Assembly: GCF_000406165.1 (NCBI RefSeq)
Contig: NZ_CM001977.1
Location: 4,262,054-4,326,053, forward strand
From: Dickeya zeae NCPPB 2538
GTDB lineage: Bacteria > Pseudomonadota > Gammaproteobacteria > Enterobacterales > Enterobacteriaceae
Reading direction: 5' to 3'
DNA: 64,000 nucleotides
Part shown: one piece after another, positions 34,457-43,072 of the stretch
How the letters are laid out: the number at the start of each line of letters is the position of its first letter
Numbering within the stretch: the stretch's first letter is position 1
The notes under the pieces: generated by a model
Told to the model about the DNA's origin: nothing
The model's database searches: none
Seen by the model: the letters and a program-made list of their open reading frames with translations, nothing else
Translations under genes and position numbers: made by a program

Positions 34457-35875
34457 TTATGCTGCTCTCACGATATAGTTAAAGGCGATATTGCGGGGGC
34501 GTACTGCTCTCCAGTACTCACCAGAAATCACAACTTGGCTCACACCACCGCTGGCAGGCATATAGATCACTCTTCCAACACCATCACCAATATCAACGTT
34601 ACACTCAGACAAATTACCGATTGTCTGAACTGTCGGATCGACACCATTATCCCCCGTAATATGAGTCGCTCCTTGCATTGACAACAGCGCACGCCCCGCA
34701 TCCACCCCGCGCCCATCATCCCAGCCACGAATAAACTCGCCACGCAAATCCGGTAACGTACCCGATGGATAAACTTGAGCCAACTTGGGATATAGGTTTT
34801 TATCGAAAGCCTGACCGTTACATTTAAGCCAACCAACGGGTACCGTAGCCTGCGGCCAGGGCAATGGAATACCTGCAATTTCATCAAGTGATAGGTTGGC
34901 ACCTGAGACACGCCAATCGCCCCCTGTCGTCAGTAAGCGTACGTAAGTTCCGCTCTGCAATACGATACTGTCCGGCCCAGAAGGGGTCACTGAACCCACG
35001 ATACCTTTCCCCGCCCCAGAGACCGAGAGCACACCGCCGCTAGCGTTACGCAGCTCAATTACCCCGCCTTGACATAGGGTTGCATCAGGCAAGGTCAGTG
35101 TAATACCGGGCGAAAGGATTTCAATAAAGCGCCCAAACGCATCACGGGTCAGTGTGGTCGACTCTTTTATCTGGTATATACCCTGTAAATTCCCCAGTGA
35201 TCTTTGCACAAACGCCGTAGTCGCAATACTGCTATCCGCATCAAATAAAGGCGGTGTCGGTGCAGTGGGGTTACCGGTAAAGACCGGGCTCTCAATCGGC
35301 GCATACTGCTTGTGTGGATTCACAGCAGCAATATGTGCGGCTAATCCATTGTCGGTATATGACTTAACCTCCGTGACTTTCGTATCGGTATACGCCAACG
35401 AAGATACGTCCTTGTCGTCGACATATTGCCGACTCGCCAACACGACCGCCGGGTCAATTTTCAATGACACCGCATCAACCTGGCTGACAGCCAGAATCAT
35501 ACGTACCGTCTGTACACGGCCAGAACCTTCCTGCAACTGCGGCTTATAGGTTTCCGGACAGTTAGCTACCGCAATCAAATTATCATCGTCATCGTACAAA
35601 CCAATTTCCCGCAGCCAGAATCCACCCTCGTTTTCCGGGATCACCTGTTCGACAATAATCTGGTTCGCATTAGTGGGGTCGATACTCAACGAATTAATCG
35701 CAGCACGGCGTTTTTCATTCAACAGCGCAGTCTGGGAGGGATCCGGCGTGGGTAATATACCACCGCCATCGCCTACGCCCATCCGTGCGATCGCCAGTTG
35801 TTTTCCCTGCGCGATAGCATTAGCCAGCCTGGCGGCTCCCACCTGGGTAAGCAGAGCCGTATATTTCGTGCTCAT
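34457..35875 (-). CDS. P2 gpH-like tail fibre F with collar domain
   Basis: The longest copy, 472 residues from ATG 35875 (a GTG/ATG further upstream adds four residues). It has the gpH-type N-terminus (MSTKYTALLTQVGAARLA) and an extra helical repeat in the linker (DDKDVSSLAYTDTKVTEVKS). The middle module shared with fibre D follows (DADSSIATTAFVQRSLGN, TLCQGGVIELRNASGG). It then has the collar module, a variable loop and RPRNIAFNYIVRAA. It is the first of the row in the direction of transcription and has no assembly gene. Confidence 0.88.
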   Translation of the reverse strand: MSTKYTALLTQVGAARLANAIAQGKQLAIARMGVGDGGGILPTPDPSQTALLNEKRRAAINSLSIDPTNANQIIVEQVIPENEGGFWLREIGLYDDDDNLIAVANCPETYKPQLQEGSGRVQTVRMILAVSQVDAVSLKIDPAVVLASRQYVDDKDVSSLAYTDTKVTEVKSYTDNGLAAHIAAVNPHKQYAPIESPVFTGNPTAPTPPLFDADSSIATTAFVQRSLGNLQGIYQIKESTTLTRDAFGRFIEILSPGITLTLPDATLCQGGVIELRNASGGVLSVSGAGKGIVGSVTPSGPDSIVLQSGTYVRLLTTGGDWRVSGANLSLDEIAGIPLPWPQATVPVGWLKCNGQAFDKNLYPKLAQVYPSGTLPDLRGEFIRGWDDGRGVDAGRALLSMQGATHITGDNGVDPTVQTIGNLSECNVDIGDGVGRVIYMPASGGVSQVVISGEYWRAVRPRNIAFNYIVRAA

Positions 35876-35994
35876 AGTATGTCTCATCAGAATTAGCGAT
35901 AAAGGGACCCATGCTCAGGCATGGAGCAAATACCGCCACACCTGTCGACATGCGCTTTTTCAAGCGATTTAAGCCTGTTGTGGCAGTACCGGGC

Positions 35995-36055
35995 ATTATG
36001 CTGACAGGCCAACAAAAAAACGCCTGATAAAGGTTGGAACAGCGATAGCACAACA
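35995..36055 (-). promoter_or_regulatory. Ogr-type late promoter of tail fibre F
   Basis: TGTTGT (36050-36055), 12 bases, CCAACC (36032-36037), 31 bp, CATAAT (35995-36000) on the minus strand. The second half-site is diverged but the spacing is exact. Confidence 0.7.
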
Positions 36056-36231
36056 GCCCCTATTCCGATTATTAATGCGATAAACAACGGGGAGCTGGAT
36101 GATGATTAGTAACATCATTAGCATGACAGAAATATCATTCACCCAGAGAATCGACAGGCTGGTTATAGCGTTAGTCAGCATGCATTATTATTTTTCGGAT
36201 AGTTGATGAAACAACGTTAAGGAGATAAGTC

Positions 36232-36720
36232 ATGAAGATGAATTTTTCATTTCTTTTACTGGGACTGATGGCTGTTAGCTCCAGTCAGGCAAGCTCGTTA
36301 ACCACCGATAATAATGAACAAAAACTCGAAGTTGGCTTTGGTGCGCCGACTTACAAGCAAACGCTGCATTACCGTAAACTCTATGAAAAGAAACCCTTTC
36401 CCGATGCGGAAATATTTTATTATGACAACGGTATTTATAAAATAATTTCCCAGGGTGAAGAGCATTATGGCGTCTACGTCATGCAGGGAAACTTTCAAGA
36501 TCAAACATACACCATCAGATATATCTCATTGCCTTCCGAAGATTGGGGGAAAAAGACCGCTTTTCACCAGTTAACCTTTATTAATGGGGATAAGGAAAAA
36601 TACTTTATACAAAATGCGATTGTCGACACGGGAGAAGCTATCGCACAACAGAATGGCACCTTTACCCTGGCAGAAAACAACATCAGTAACCCCATCACCC
36701 AGAAATGGCGTCACAATTAG
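36232..36720 (+). CDS. Exported protein of unknown function
   Basis: A 162-residue protein from ATG 36232 with AAGGAG well placed upstream. A signal peptide is clear (MKMNFSFLLLGLMAVSSSQA, cleaved before SSLTTD). The mature part is beta-rich with several Tyr (YKQTLHYRKLYEKKPFPDAE, IFYYDNGIYKI) and no Cys. I do not recognise a family. It lies between the tail-fibre row and cpxP and transcribes away from the fibres, so it may be independent cargo of the inserted region. Confidence 0.7.
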   Translation: MKMNFSFLLLGLMAVSSSQASSLTTDNNEQKLEVGFGAPTYKQTLHYRKLYEKKPFPDAEIFYYDNGIYKIISQGEEHYGVYVMQGNFQDQTYTIRYISLPSEDWGKKTAFHQLTFINGDKEKYFIQNAIVDTGEAIAQQNGTFTLAENNISNPITQKWRHN

Positions 36721-36805
36721 ACCCCAGCCGCGCTATTGGTAATCGATGTATCAGCCTGTGTTAGTTAAAGGCAGAAGCGTTATTAGTTATTGTGCGCCAA
36801 AAAAA

Positions 36806-36826
36806 AGCCCTCCATCAAGGAGGGCT
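36806..36826 (-). terminator. cpxP intrinsic terminator
   Basis: An 8-bp stem AGCCCTCC/GGAGGGCT with a five-base loop, followed on the minus strand by eight U. It may also serve the exported-protein gene from the other side. Confidence 0.8.
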
Positions 36827-36952
36827 AAAAGACAGGGATGGTGTCTATGGCAAGGAAAACAGGTTACTTCTTTAACACACTACTCTCGGCACTACTCTCA
36901 CTACTCGGAAAAACACGCATTACTCGGTACTATCATTCATTACTCAAAACTA

Positions 36953-37516
36953 TCACTGCTCAGGGTTCTCATCCTGCCCCTGACGGGACAGTTGCAAATC
37001 CTGGCTGTTCGACCCGGAGGTCGGCATCTGCTGACGCACAGCCTGCATCGCCTGCTCATGCTTCTGGTTCAACACCGCTTTTTGCTCCGGCGTCAGCATG
37101 TTGTACATCTGATTACTCACCCGGGCGATTTCTACCTGACGCGCAATCTGCGCCTGTACCATTTTGGCGACCTGCGCCTGCACCGCCGGGGCGTCGAATT
37201 TTTCTGCCGTAACCAACCGATGCATGATTTCCACATCGTTCGCCTCATAAGTCGGCTGTTCGTGGCGCACTTGCCGCATCAGGTCACGCATTTGCTGACG
37301 CTGATGTTCCGTCAGCCTCACACCGTCGAACATACCTTGCTGACTCTCTTCACGTTTCGTGGCAGAGTCATCCCGATAACAGTTCCCCACTTGTGGGGTA
37401 TTGCTTTCGGCAGAGGCATCACTGTCGACAGAAGAATGATGCTCAATCGCCATCACAGTGCCGGTGACCAGCATCAGCAGTGAAGTAAAAGATAACGTGA
37501 TGATGGTGCCCCGCAT
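36953..37516 (-). CDS. cpxP: CpxP periplasmic stress adaptor
   Basis: A 187-residue periplasmic protein that inhibits the sensor CpxA and delivers misfolded proteins to DegP. It has a signal peptide ending near GTVMAIEHH and two LTxxQ motifs (LTEHQRQQMRDLM and LTPEQKAVLNQKHEQAM) flanking a long helical hairpin. The C-terminal tail is Gln-rich. It is divergent from cpxRA across a 199-bp region with a CpxR box, as in E. coli. Confidence 0.93.
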   Translation of the reverse strand: MRGTIITLSFTSLLMLVTGTVMAIEHHSSVDSDASAESNTPQVGNCYRDDSATKREESQQGMFDGVRLTEHQRQQMRDLMRQVRHEQPTYEANDVEIMHRLVTAEKFDAPAVQAQVAKMVQAQIARQVEIARVSNQMYNMLTPEQKAVLNQKHEQAMQAVRQQMPTSGSNSQDLQLSRQGQDENPEQ

Positions 37517-37646
37517 CTCATGACTCCTCTGTGTTCACCGACATGTGTTCACGTACAGCTTATGTTTGCGTAAAGTGTGCCGTGTACTGTTTGGCTAATC
37601 GATGGGCTTAGTCTAAATGCCTTGCTGCAAACATGCGTCAGACGAT

Positions 37647-37661
37647 GTAAAACTAAGTAAA
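37647..37661. promoter_or_regulatory. CpxR binding site
   Basis: GTAAA-N5-GTAAA, an exact match to the CpxR consensus, lies between the divergent cpxP and cpxRA genes. A further single half-site (CGTAAAG) lies near 37570. It is expected to drive stress-induced cpxP expression and autoregulation of cpxRA. Confidence 0.8.
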
Positions 37662-37715
37662 GTCATGGAATAGCGGCGATCTATGGCGTATTTTGCCCGT
37701 GGAGGTAGGTAAATC

Positions 37716-38414
37716 ATGAATAAAATCCTGTTGGTTGATGACGATCGCGAACTGACATCCCTGTTGCGGGAATTGCTCGAAATGGAAGGCTTTACCGTCG
37801 TTGTCGCCCATGATGGCGAACAGGCGTTAAGCGTGTTGGATGACTCGGTTGACCTGTTATTGCTGGATATCATGATGCCGAAGAAAAACGGCATCGACAC
37901 ACTCAAAGAAGTGCGCCAACGCTACCAGACGCCGGTAATCATGCTTACCGCCCGCGGCAGCGAATTGGACCGTGTTCTCGGCCTGGAATTGGGCGCAGAC
38001 GATTACCTGCCGAAACCGTTTAATGACCGGGAGCTGATCGCCCGTATCCGCGCTATCCTGCGTCGTTCTAATTGGACCGATCAACAACAGGCCGGCGAAG
38101 CCAGTGCCCCCACTATCGAAGTGGACGCGCTACGGCTTAACCCCGGTCGTCAGGAAGCCAGCTTCGATAACGAAGTGCTGGATCTGACCGGTACGGAATT
38201 CACCCTACTCTACCTGCTGGCACAACGTCTGGGGCAGGTCGTCTCGCGTGAGCACCTCAGTCAGGAAGTGCTGGGTAAGCGCCTGACGCCGTTCGATCGC
38301 GCTATCGACATGCATATCTCCAACCTGCGACGTAAGCTGCCTGAGCGAAAAGATGGGCTGCCCTGGTTTAAAACCCTGCGTGGCAGAGGTTATCTGATGG
38401 TGTCTACCGCATGA
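37716..38414 (+). CDS. cpxR: Envelope stress response regulator CpxR
   Basis: A 232-residue OmpR-type response regulator. The receiver domain has the acidic pair DDDRE near the start, the phosphorylated Asp in LLLLDIMMPKKNG, and the conserved Lys in DYLPKPFNDREL. The winged-helix DNA-binding domain (LDLTGTEFTLLYLL to FKTLRGRGYLM) completes it. It is phosphorylated by CpxA and activates envelope protein-folding genes. The cpxA ATG begins 16 bases after its stop. Confidence 0.98.
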   Translation: MNKILLVDDDRELTSLLRELLEMEGFTVVVAHDGEQALSVLDDSVDLLLLDIMMPKKNGIDTLKEVRQRYQTPVIMLTARGSELDRVLGLELGADDYLPKPFNDRELIARIRAILRRSNWTDQQQAGEASAPTIEVDALRLNPGRQEASFDNEVLDLTGTEFTLLYLLAQRLGQVVSREHLSQEVLGKRLTPFDRAIDMHISNLRRKLPERKDGLPWFKTLRGRGYLMVSTA

Positions 38415-38430
38415 TTCAGGCCGCCATCGT

Positions 38431-39801
38431 ATGATAAACAGCCTCACCGCCCGTATTTTCGCTATTTTCTGGCTGACGCTGGCACTGGTACTGATGTTGG
38501 TGCTGATGCTGCCGAAACTGGACTCACGGCAACTCACCCCGCTGCTGGAAAACGAACAGCGGCAGGGGTTGATGCTAGAGCAGCACATCGAGGCCGAGCT
38601 GGCGAGCGATCCCGCCAATGATTTGCTGTGGTGGCGTCGCTTGTTTCGCGTGATCGAAAAGTGGGCACCGCCGGGCCAGCGCCTGCTGCTGGTCACCAGT
38701 GAAGGGCGGGTGATAGGTGCTCAGCGTAACGAAATGCAGATGGTGCGTAATTTCATCGGCCAGTCCGACAGTGCGGATTTCCCGCAAAAGAAAAAATACG
38801 GTCGGCTGGAGTTGCTGGGGCCGTTTGCTGTACGCGATGGTGAAGACAGCTATCTAATGTACATGTTACGTCCCGCCAGCAGCCCGCAATCCGATTTTAT
38901 CAACCTGCTGTTTGACCGCCCGCTGTTATTGCTGATAGTCACCATGCTCACCAGTTCGCCATTGTTGTTATGGCTGGCCTGGAGTCTGGCGAAACCGGCA
39001 CGCAAACTGAAAAACGCCGCCGATGATGTGGCGCGCGGCAACCTGAAACAGCACCCGGAGCTGGAGTCGGGCCCACAGGAATTCCGGGCGACCGGAGCCA
39101 GCTTTAACCAGATGATCAGCGCACTGGAGCGCATGGTCACCGCACAACAGCGCCTGTTATCCGATATCTCTCATGAGTTGCGCACACCGTTGACCCGGCT
39201 GCAACTGGCGACCGCGCTATTACGCCGTCGTCAGGGCGAAGGCAACGAACTCAACCGTATCGAAACTGAAACCCAGCGTCTCGACGGTATGATCAACGAC
39301 TTGCTGGTGCTCTCCCGCAACCAGCATAAGAATGAACTGTTACGCGAAGAGCTACAGGCGGATGAGCTGTGGAACGATGTGCTGGACGACGCCCGCTTTG
39401 AAGCCGAACAGATGGGCAAAACTCTGGAGGTGTTATCACCACCGGGTCCGTGGCCGTTGTTCGGCAACCCTACCGCACTCGACAGTGCGCTGGAGAATGT
39501 GGTGCGCAACGCGTTGCGCTATTCGCACAGCCACATCGCGGTGTCGTTCTCGGTCGATGCGCAGGGCGTGACCATTGTCGTCGGTGACGATGGTCCTGGC
39601 GTCAGCGCAGAAGATCGGGAGCAAATTTTCCGCCCGTTCTATCGTACTGACGAAGCCCGTGACCGGGAATCTGGCGGTACTGGTCTGGGGCTGGCTATCG
39701 TCGAAACGGCACTGACCCAACATCGTGGCTGGGCCAAAGCTGACGAAAGCCCGCTGGGCGGTTTACAGCTCACACTCTGGTTACCGCTCTACCAGCGTTA
39801 G
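38431..39801 (+). CDS. cpxA: Sensor histidine kinase CpxA
   Basis: A 456-residue inner-membrane sensor kinase. It has an N-terminal membrane segment (IFAIFWLTLALVLMLVLML), a periplasmic sensor of about 130 residues, and a second membrane segment (LLLLIVTMLTSSPLLLWLAW). A HAMP linker follows, then the phosphoacceptor His in SDISHELRTPLTRLQ and the ATP-binding N, G1 and G2 boxes (NVVRNALRY, GDDGPGVSAEDREQIF, GGTGLGLAIV). It phosphorylates CpxR and is held inactive by CpxP. Confidence 0.98.
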   Translation: MINSLTARIFAIFWLTLALVLMLVLMLPKLDSRQLTPLLENEQRQGLMLEQHIEAELASDPANDLLWWRRLFRVIEKWAPPGQRLLLVTSEGRVIGAQRNEMQMVRNFIGQSDSADFPQKKKYGRLELLGPFAVRDGEDSYLMYMLRPASSPQSDFINLLFDRPLLLLIVTMLTSSPLLLWLAWSLAKPARKLKNAADDVARGNLKQHPELESGPQEFRATGASFNQMISALERMVTAQQRLLSDISHELRTPLTRLQLATALLRRRQGEGNELNRIETETQRLDGMINDLLVLSRNQHKNELLREELQADELWNDVLDDARFEAEQMGKTLEVLSPPGPWPLFGNPTALDSALENVVRNALRYSHSHIAVSFSVDAQGVTIVVGDDGPGVSAEDREQIFRPFYRTDEARDRESGGTGLGLAIVETALTQHRGWAKADESPLGGLQLTLWLPLYQR

Positions 39802-40121
39802 GATGTTTTGTCGCCTGAGCCGTCTCAAGGGCGCATCAAGATTAGGTGGAGAAGAGTGGGTGGAGAAGAGTAGGAACTCAGCTCCGGTGTGTGACGGTTT
39901 TTGGGCGCGGTGTAGCGCGCCCGTTGTCACATCCAGACCGTCAACCAATTGAGTTTTTCCTGTGGTCGGGTAGAGTGTAGACCAGTGCCACAGGCCCTGA
40001 CTTGCCAACAAACCAGACCGCCCGCTGGCCATGCTGTTTGTCCCTTCAGTCATGCATGAACCTACACATGTTTGATGGATACGTTCTTGATGTTGCCTGA
40101 CACCCTGCACAGGAAAAGGAC
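39802..40121. other. Intergenic region after cpxA
   Basis: No gene seen. It contains two direct copies of GGTGGAGAAGAGT (about 39846-39872) and a GC-rich hairpin (GGGCGCG/GCGCGCCC at 39903-39922) without a clear U run. The end presumably carries the promoter of the next gene. Confidence 0.5.
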
Positions 40122-42323
40122 ATGAAAGGATTAGCCTTATTGGCTGGATTCATTGCCACTCTGGTACAAATGTCAGCGTATGCCTCCGGTGATGGGGTAT
40201 GCGGTTTTTCCGATGCTGATTGCGGTATGCCCGCGCTTCCTTACCTTTTGCCGGATAACGACACCCGTACCAATCTCATGCTGCTGCAAAGCAGCCATAA
40301 TCATATTCCGCTGCCTATCCCACAGCCAGAGCCGGATCAAACCCGTTCCCGCGTCGACCCGTTCACCGCATACCGTGTGATGGGGCTCGATGCAGCCGAA
40401 GACAATGACGGCGGCACTGACGCCGACACCGCAGCCGATCCCAGTGCACCCTCAGATGATAAAGCCAACGACGAGAATGCGTCACTGCTGCAAAAAGCCG
40501 TTCAGTTACGTTTCCCCGATACCGAGTTGGACAAACTGCGCGATCTGACGCCCGTCGATCTGGATGGCCGCTGGATATCCAACGACCTAACCACACTTGA
40601 GCGTTTTTTCGACCTGCTACTGGCGGACAAGTCGCTGAGCGACGCCCAGCGTACCCAGCTAGCCCTGGTCAGGACGAGGATGTTATCCAGCGATTACATC
40701 CTGGATAACGCGACAACCGATCTGGCCGATGTGCCTGAAACAGGCCACGCTGGCGAGTTACGACGCTACCTCATCAGCGCCACCGCATTTTATGACGGAC
40801 AATTGGATCAGGCGGACAAAGGCTTCCAACAGTTGTTGCAAGCCGACCAGCCGTGGGTAGCAGAAACCGCCCGTTATATGCTGATTCGAGTGTCGATTAA
40901 TCAGGCGATGAAAGACGCGCAGGACGAATACAACATGTTCGACCCGCGCAAGATGGATAAGGTGGCCGGGCAACAGGCGGTGCAGCGTATCGATGACTAC
41001 CTGAAACTGTACCCCAAAGGGAAATACACCGACTCCGCAGAAGGCCTGTACCGCCGGGCCGAATGGATCAGCGGTGATACCGTCGCGCTGGCCCGACGTT
41101 TTAGCAAAGCGCTGGCATCAGCCACCAGCGTGGAGCAACTGCAAACCATCGGTAACGAAATTGACAACAAACTGCTGGAAGACAGTCGCTTTGTGTCCTC
41201 CGCCGACACCCCTATTCTGATGCTGGTGCAGGACATCAAACGCCTGCGCAGCCCCGATGGTTGGATGACTTTACCCGCCCTGACGCAGGAAGAAATCACC
41301 CATCAGCAACCGTTGTTTGAAAAAGCCGGTATGCAGGACGCCTTTCACTACCTACAGGCGGCGTTTCAGTATTACCAATTGCGGGACGACGCGGCGGTAC
41401 TCAAAACCCTGCCGATGACCACCGCAAAGGATATCTCTGATGTAACCGCCTTTAGCAGTCAGGTGCTGCGCGGGCTGGCGATGCAACGCCAGAAACAGTG
41501 GGATGACGCGGAAGCACACTGGCGTCACCTGCTGACGTTGAAAACCACCTACACCCAGCAGCAGTATCTGCAACTGGCGCTGGCACAAACGCTGGTGGAT
41601 AGCGACCATCCTGAGCGGGTCTTCACCCCCGAAAGCCCGGTCAAAAACCTGCGTTTTCGCTCTGCCATTCTGAAAGTCAGCGCCGATGCCGATCTGCTGC
41701 ACCGACAGACCGGCCCGCAACAAACGCCGGAAGAACGCGCCATCGCCCTGCACACACTGCTCACCAAACAGCTCACACACCGCGATTACGCCGGTTTCCT
41801 GAAAGACAGCGAATTGCTGAAAGTCATCGCACCGCTGAAAAGCACGGAAAACATGAGCTGGAATGAAGAAGATCTGACGCTGTTTAACTGGGACGGCAGC
41901 GACACTGAAGATGGGTATGAATGCCCCACCTTGCAGGAAACAGTCACGTCTCTGAGCCGCAACGCCAACGATGCCCACGCACTCAACTGCATGGGTGAAT
42001 TCTTCCTGCGCACCGGTAACGGCGTGGGGTTCGATTGGGGTGAAAGCAACATGCTCAACGGCCTGACGGATGCCACCGATTATTATCCCGGCCAGGAGTT
42101 CAACCGTCTGGATAATTACATGCAAGTGATTGCCGACGCGAAAGCCCCAGCGGAAGACAAGAGCTACGCGCTCTACCGCGCTATTTATTGCTATGCGCCT
42201 AGTGGCTATAACGACTGCGGTTCGCAGGATATCAGCAAGGAAACCCGCAAAGCGTGGTTCCGACAGCTCAAAACCGAGTTTAAAGGTAGCCAATGGGCGC
42301 GACAGCTCAAATACTACTGGTAG
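40122..42323 (+). CDS. Large exported protein of unknown function, helical-repeat type
   Basis: A 733-residue protein with a signal peptide (MKGLALLAGFIATLVQMSAY, cleaved near AYASGDG). An acidic low-complexity stretch lies around residues 95-125. The rest is helical with tetratricopeptide-like spacing (GQLDQADKGFQQLLQADQPW, then DDYLKLYPKGKYTDSAEGLY). Several Cys are present near the N-terminus (CGFSDADCG) and C-terminus (YCYAPSGYNDCG), fit for a periplasmic disulphide protein. Its end overlaps the DUF3142 gene by 31 nt, so the two are probably one operon. I cannot name a function. Confidence 0.75.
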   Translation: MKGLALLAGFIATLVQMSAYASGDGVCGFSDADCGMPALPYLLPDNDTRTNLMLLQSSHNHIPLPIPQPEPDQTRSRVDPFTAYRVMGLDAAEDNDGGTDADTAADPSAPSDDKANDENASLLQKAVQLRFPDTELDKLRDLTPVDLDGRWISNDLTTLERFFDLLLADKSLSDAQRTQLALVRTRMLSSDYILDNATTDLADVPETGHAGELRRYLISATAFYDGQLDQADKGFQQLLQADQPWVAETARYMLIRVSINQAMKDAQDEYNMFDPRKMDKVAGQQAVQRIDDYLKLYPKGKYTDSAEGLYRRAEWISGDTVALARRFSKALASATSVEQLQTIGNEIDNKLLEDSRFVSSADTPILMLVQDIKRLRSPDGWMTLPALTQEEITHQQPLFEKAGMQDAFHYLQAAFQYYQLRDDAAVLKTLPMTTAKDISDVTAFSSQVLRGLAMQRQKQWDDAEAHWRHLLTLKTTYTQQQYLQLALAQTLVDSDHPERVFTPESPVKNLRFRSAILKVSADADLLHRQTGPQQTPEERAIALHTLLTKQLTHRDYAGFLKDSELLKVIAPLKSTENMSWNEEDLTLFNWDGSDTEDGYECPTLQETVTSLSRNANDAHALNCMGEFFLRTGNGVGFDWGESNMLNGLTDATDYYPGQEFNRLDNYMQVIADAKAPAEDKSYALYRAIYCYAPSGYNDCGSQDISKETRKAWFRQLKTEFKGSQWARQLKYYW

Positions 42324-43072
42324 TCCGTTGTACTGTTGTGCTGACAAGCCTGCTGTGCCTGAGTATCACTGCTTACGGTGCCACCGTTGACGCCGCCCGT
42401 TATCACGCGTTCTGGTTATGGGCGGCGGTACAGCCGCAACCGGTGCTCGCGCAGGCCGATACGCTTTACCTTCATCAGGGGGAAATCGCCCGCCGGAACG
42501 GCAAAACCGTCTTTCTGCGCCAGGGGATCCCGGTCAGCACGCTACCGGTCAAACACCTGTGGTTGTCGTTTCGGGTGTCTGAATTGCAGTTGGACAAATC
42601 GGGGTGGCAACGCCTGTTACATCTTCGGCAGCGTTGGGCCGCTGCTGGTAATCACCTTGATGGCATCCAGCTTGATTTCGACGCTAAAAGCTACCACCTG
42701 TCCCAGTACGTTGACTTTTTACAGGCGTTGCGCCAGCAATTGCCGCCCGATTGCCGGTTAAGCGTTACCGGGCTGCTGGATTGGGCCAAAACCGGCGACG
42801 TCCGACAGCTTAATCGCCTGAGCGGCGTGGTGGATGAAATCGTAGTGCAAACCTATCAAGGGCGACACACGGTGGAGAATTACACCGCGTATCTGCCTGC
42901 GCTGTTGCGCCTGACCTTGCCGTTCCGGCTCGGGCTGGTACAACACGGCAAGTGGGATGAACAGTGGCAGCGGCGGCTGGCATCATCGCCATTCTACCGG
43001 GGCGAAGTGGTGTTTCTACTTAACCCGACACCCGCGCGTCGTACCCCTATCCTTGCCTCTCATCAGTGGTGA
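42293..43072 (+). CDS. DUF3142 family exported protein
   Basis: A 259-residue protein with an N-terminal hydrophobic signal (ILLVVRCTVVLTSLLCL). It has the DUF3142 pattern: FWLWAAVQP, GKTVFLRQGIP, LDGIQLDFDAKSYHLSQY, LSVTGLLDW, VDEIVVQTYQGR. The IQLDFDA strand and the barrel-like order of strands recall glycoside-hydrolase-type TIM barrels, but no enzyme activity is known to me. The ATG at 42293 lies inside the end of the preceding gene with AAAGGT upstream. The pair is probably co-translated and acts in the envelope. Confidence 0.8.
   Translation: MGATAQILLVVRCTVVLTSLLCLSITAYGATVDAARYHAFWLWAAVQPQPVLAQADTLYLHQGEIARRNGKTVFLRQGIPVSTLPVKHLWLSFRVSELQLDKSGWQRLLHLRQRWAAAGNHLDGIQLDFDAKSYHLSQYVDFLQALRQQLPPDCRLSVTGLLDWAKTGDVRQLNRLSGVVDEIVVQTYQGRHTVENYTAYLPALLRLTLPFRLGLVQHGKWDEQWQRRLASSPFYRGEVVFLLNPTPARRTPILASHQW

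Noticed and set aside
25533..35875. Invertible tail-fibre switch of the Gin/Cin type
   Set aside because: All copies have the same orientation, no recombinase gene is present and no inverted crossover site was seen.
27422..36055. TGGCAC motifs on the plus strand upstream of the fibres as sigma-54 promoters
   Set aside because: The -12 GC element is not at the right distance, and the motif is part of the inverted Ogr-type site that is oriented toward the minus-strand fibres.
25533..36055. Complete prophage
   Set aside because: No capsid, portal, terminase, baseplate, lysis, integrase or replication gene occurs; only fibres and assembly proteins are present.
41352..42347. Minus-strand frame of 331 codons opposite the 733-residue exported protein
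   Set aside because: It is fully antisense to a well-supported gene with signal peptide and operon context, and its sequence matches nothing.
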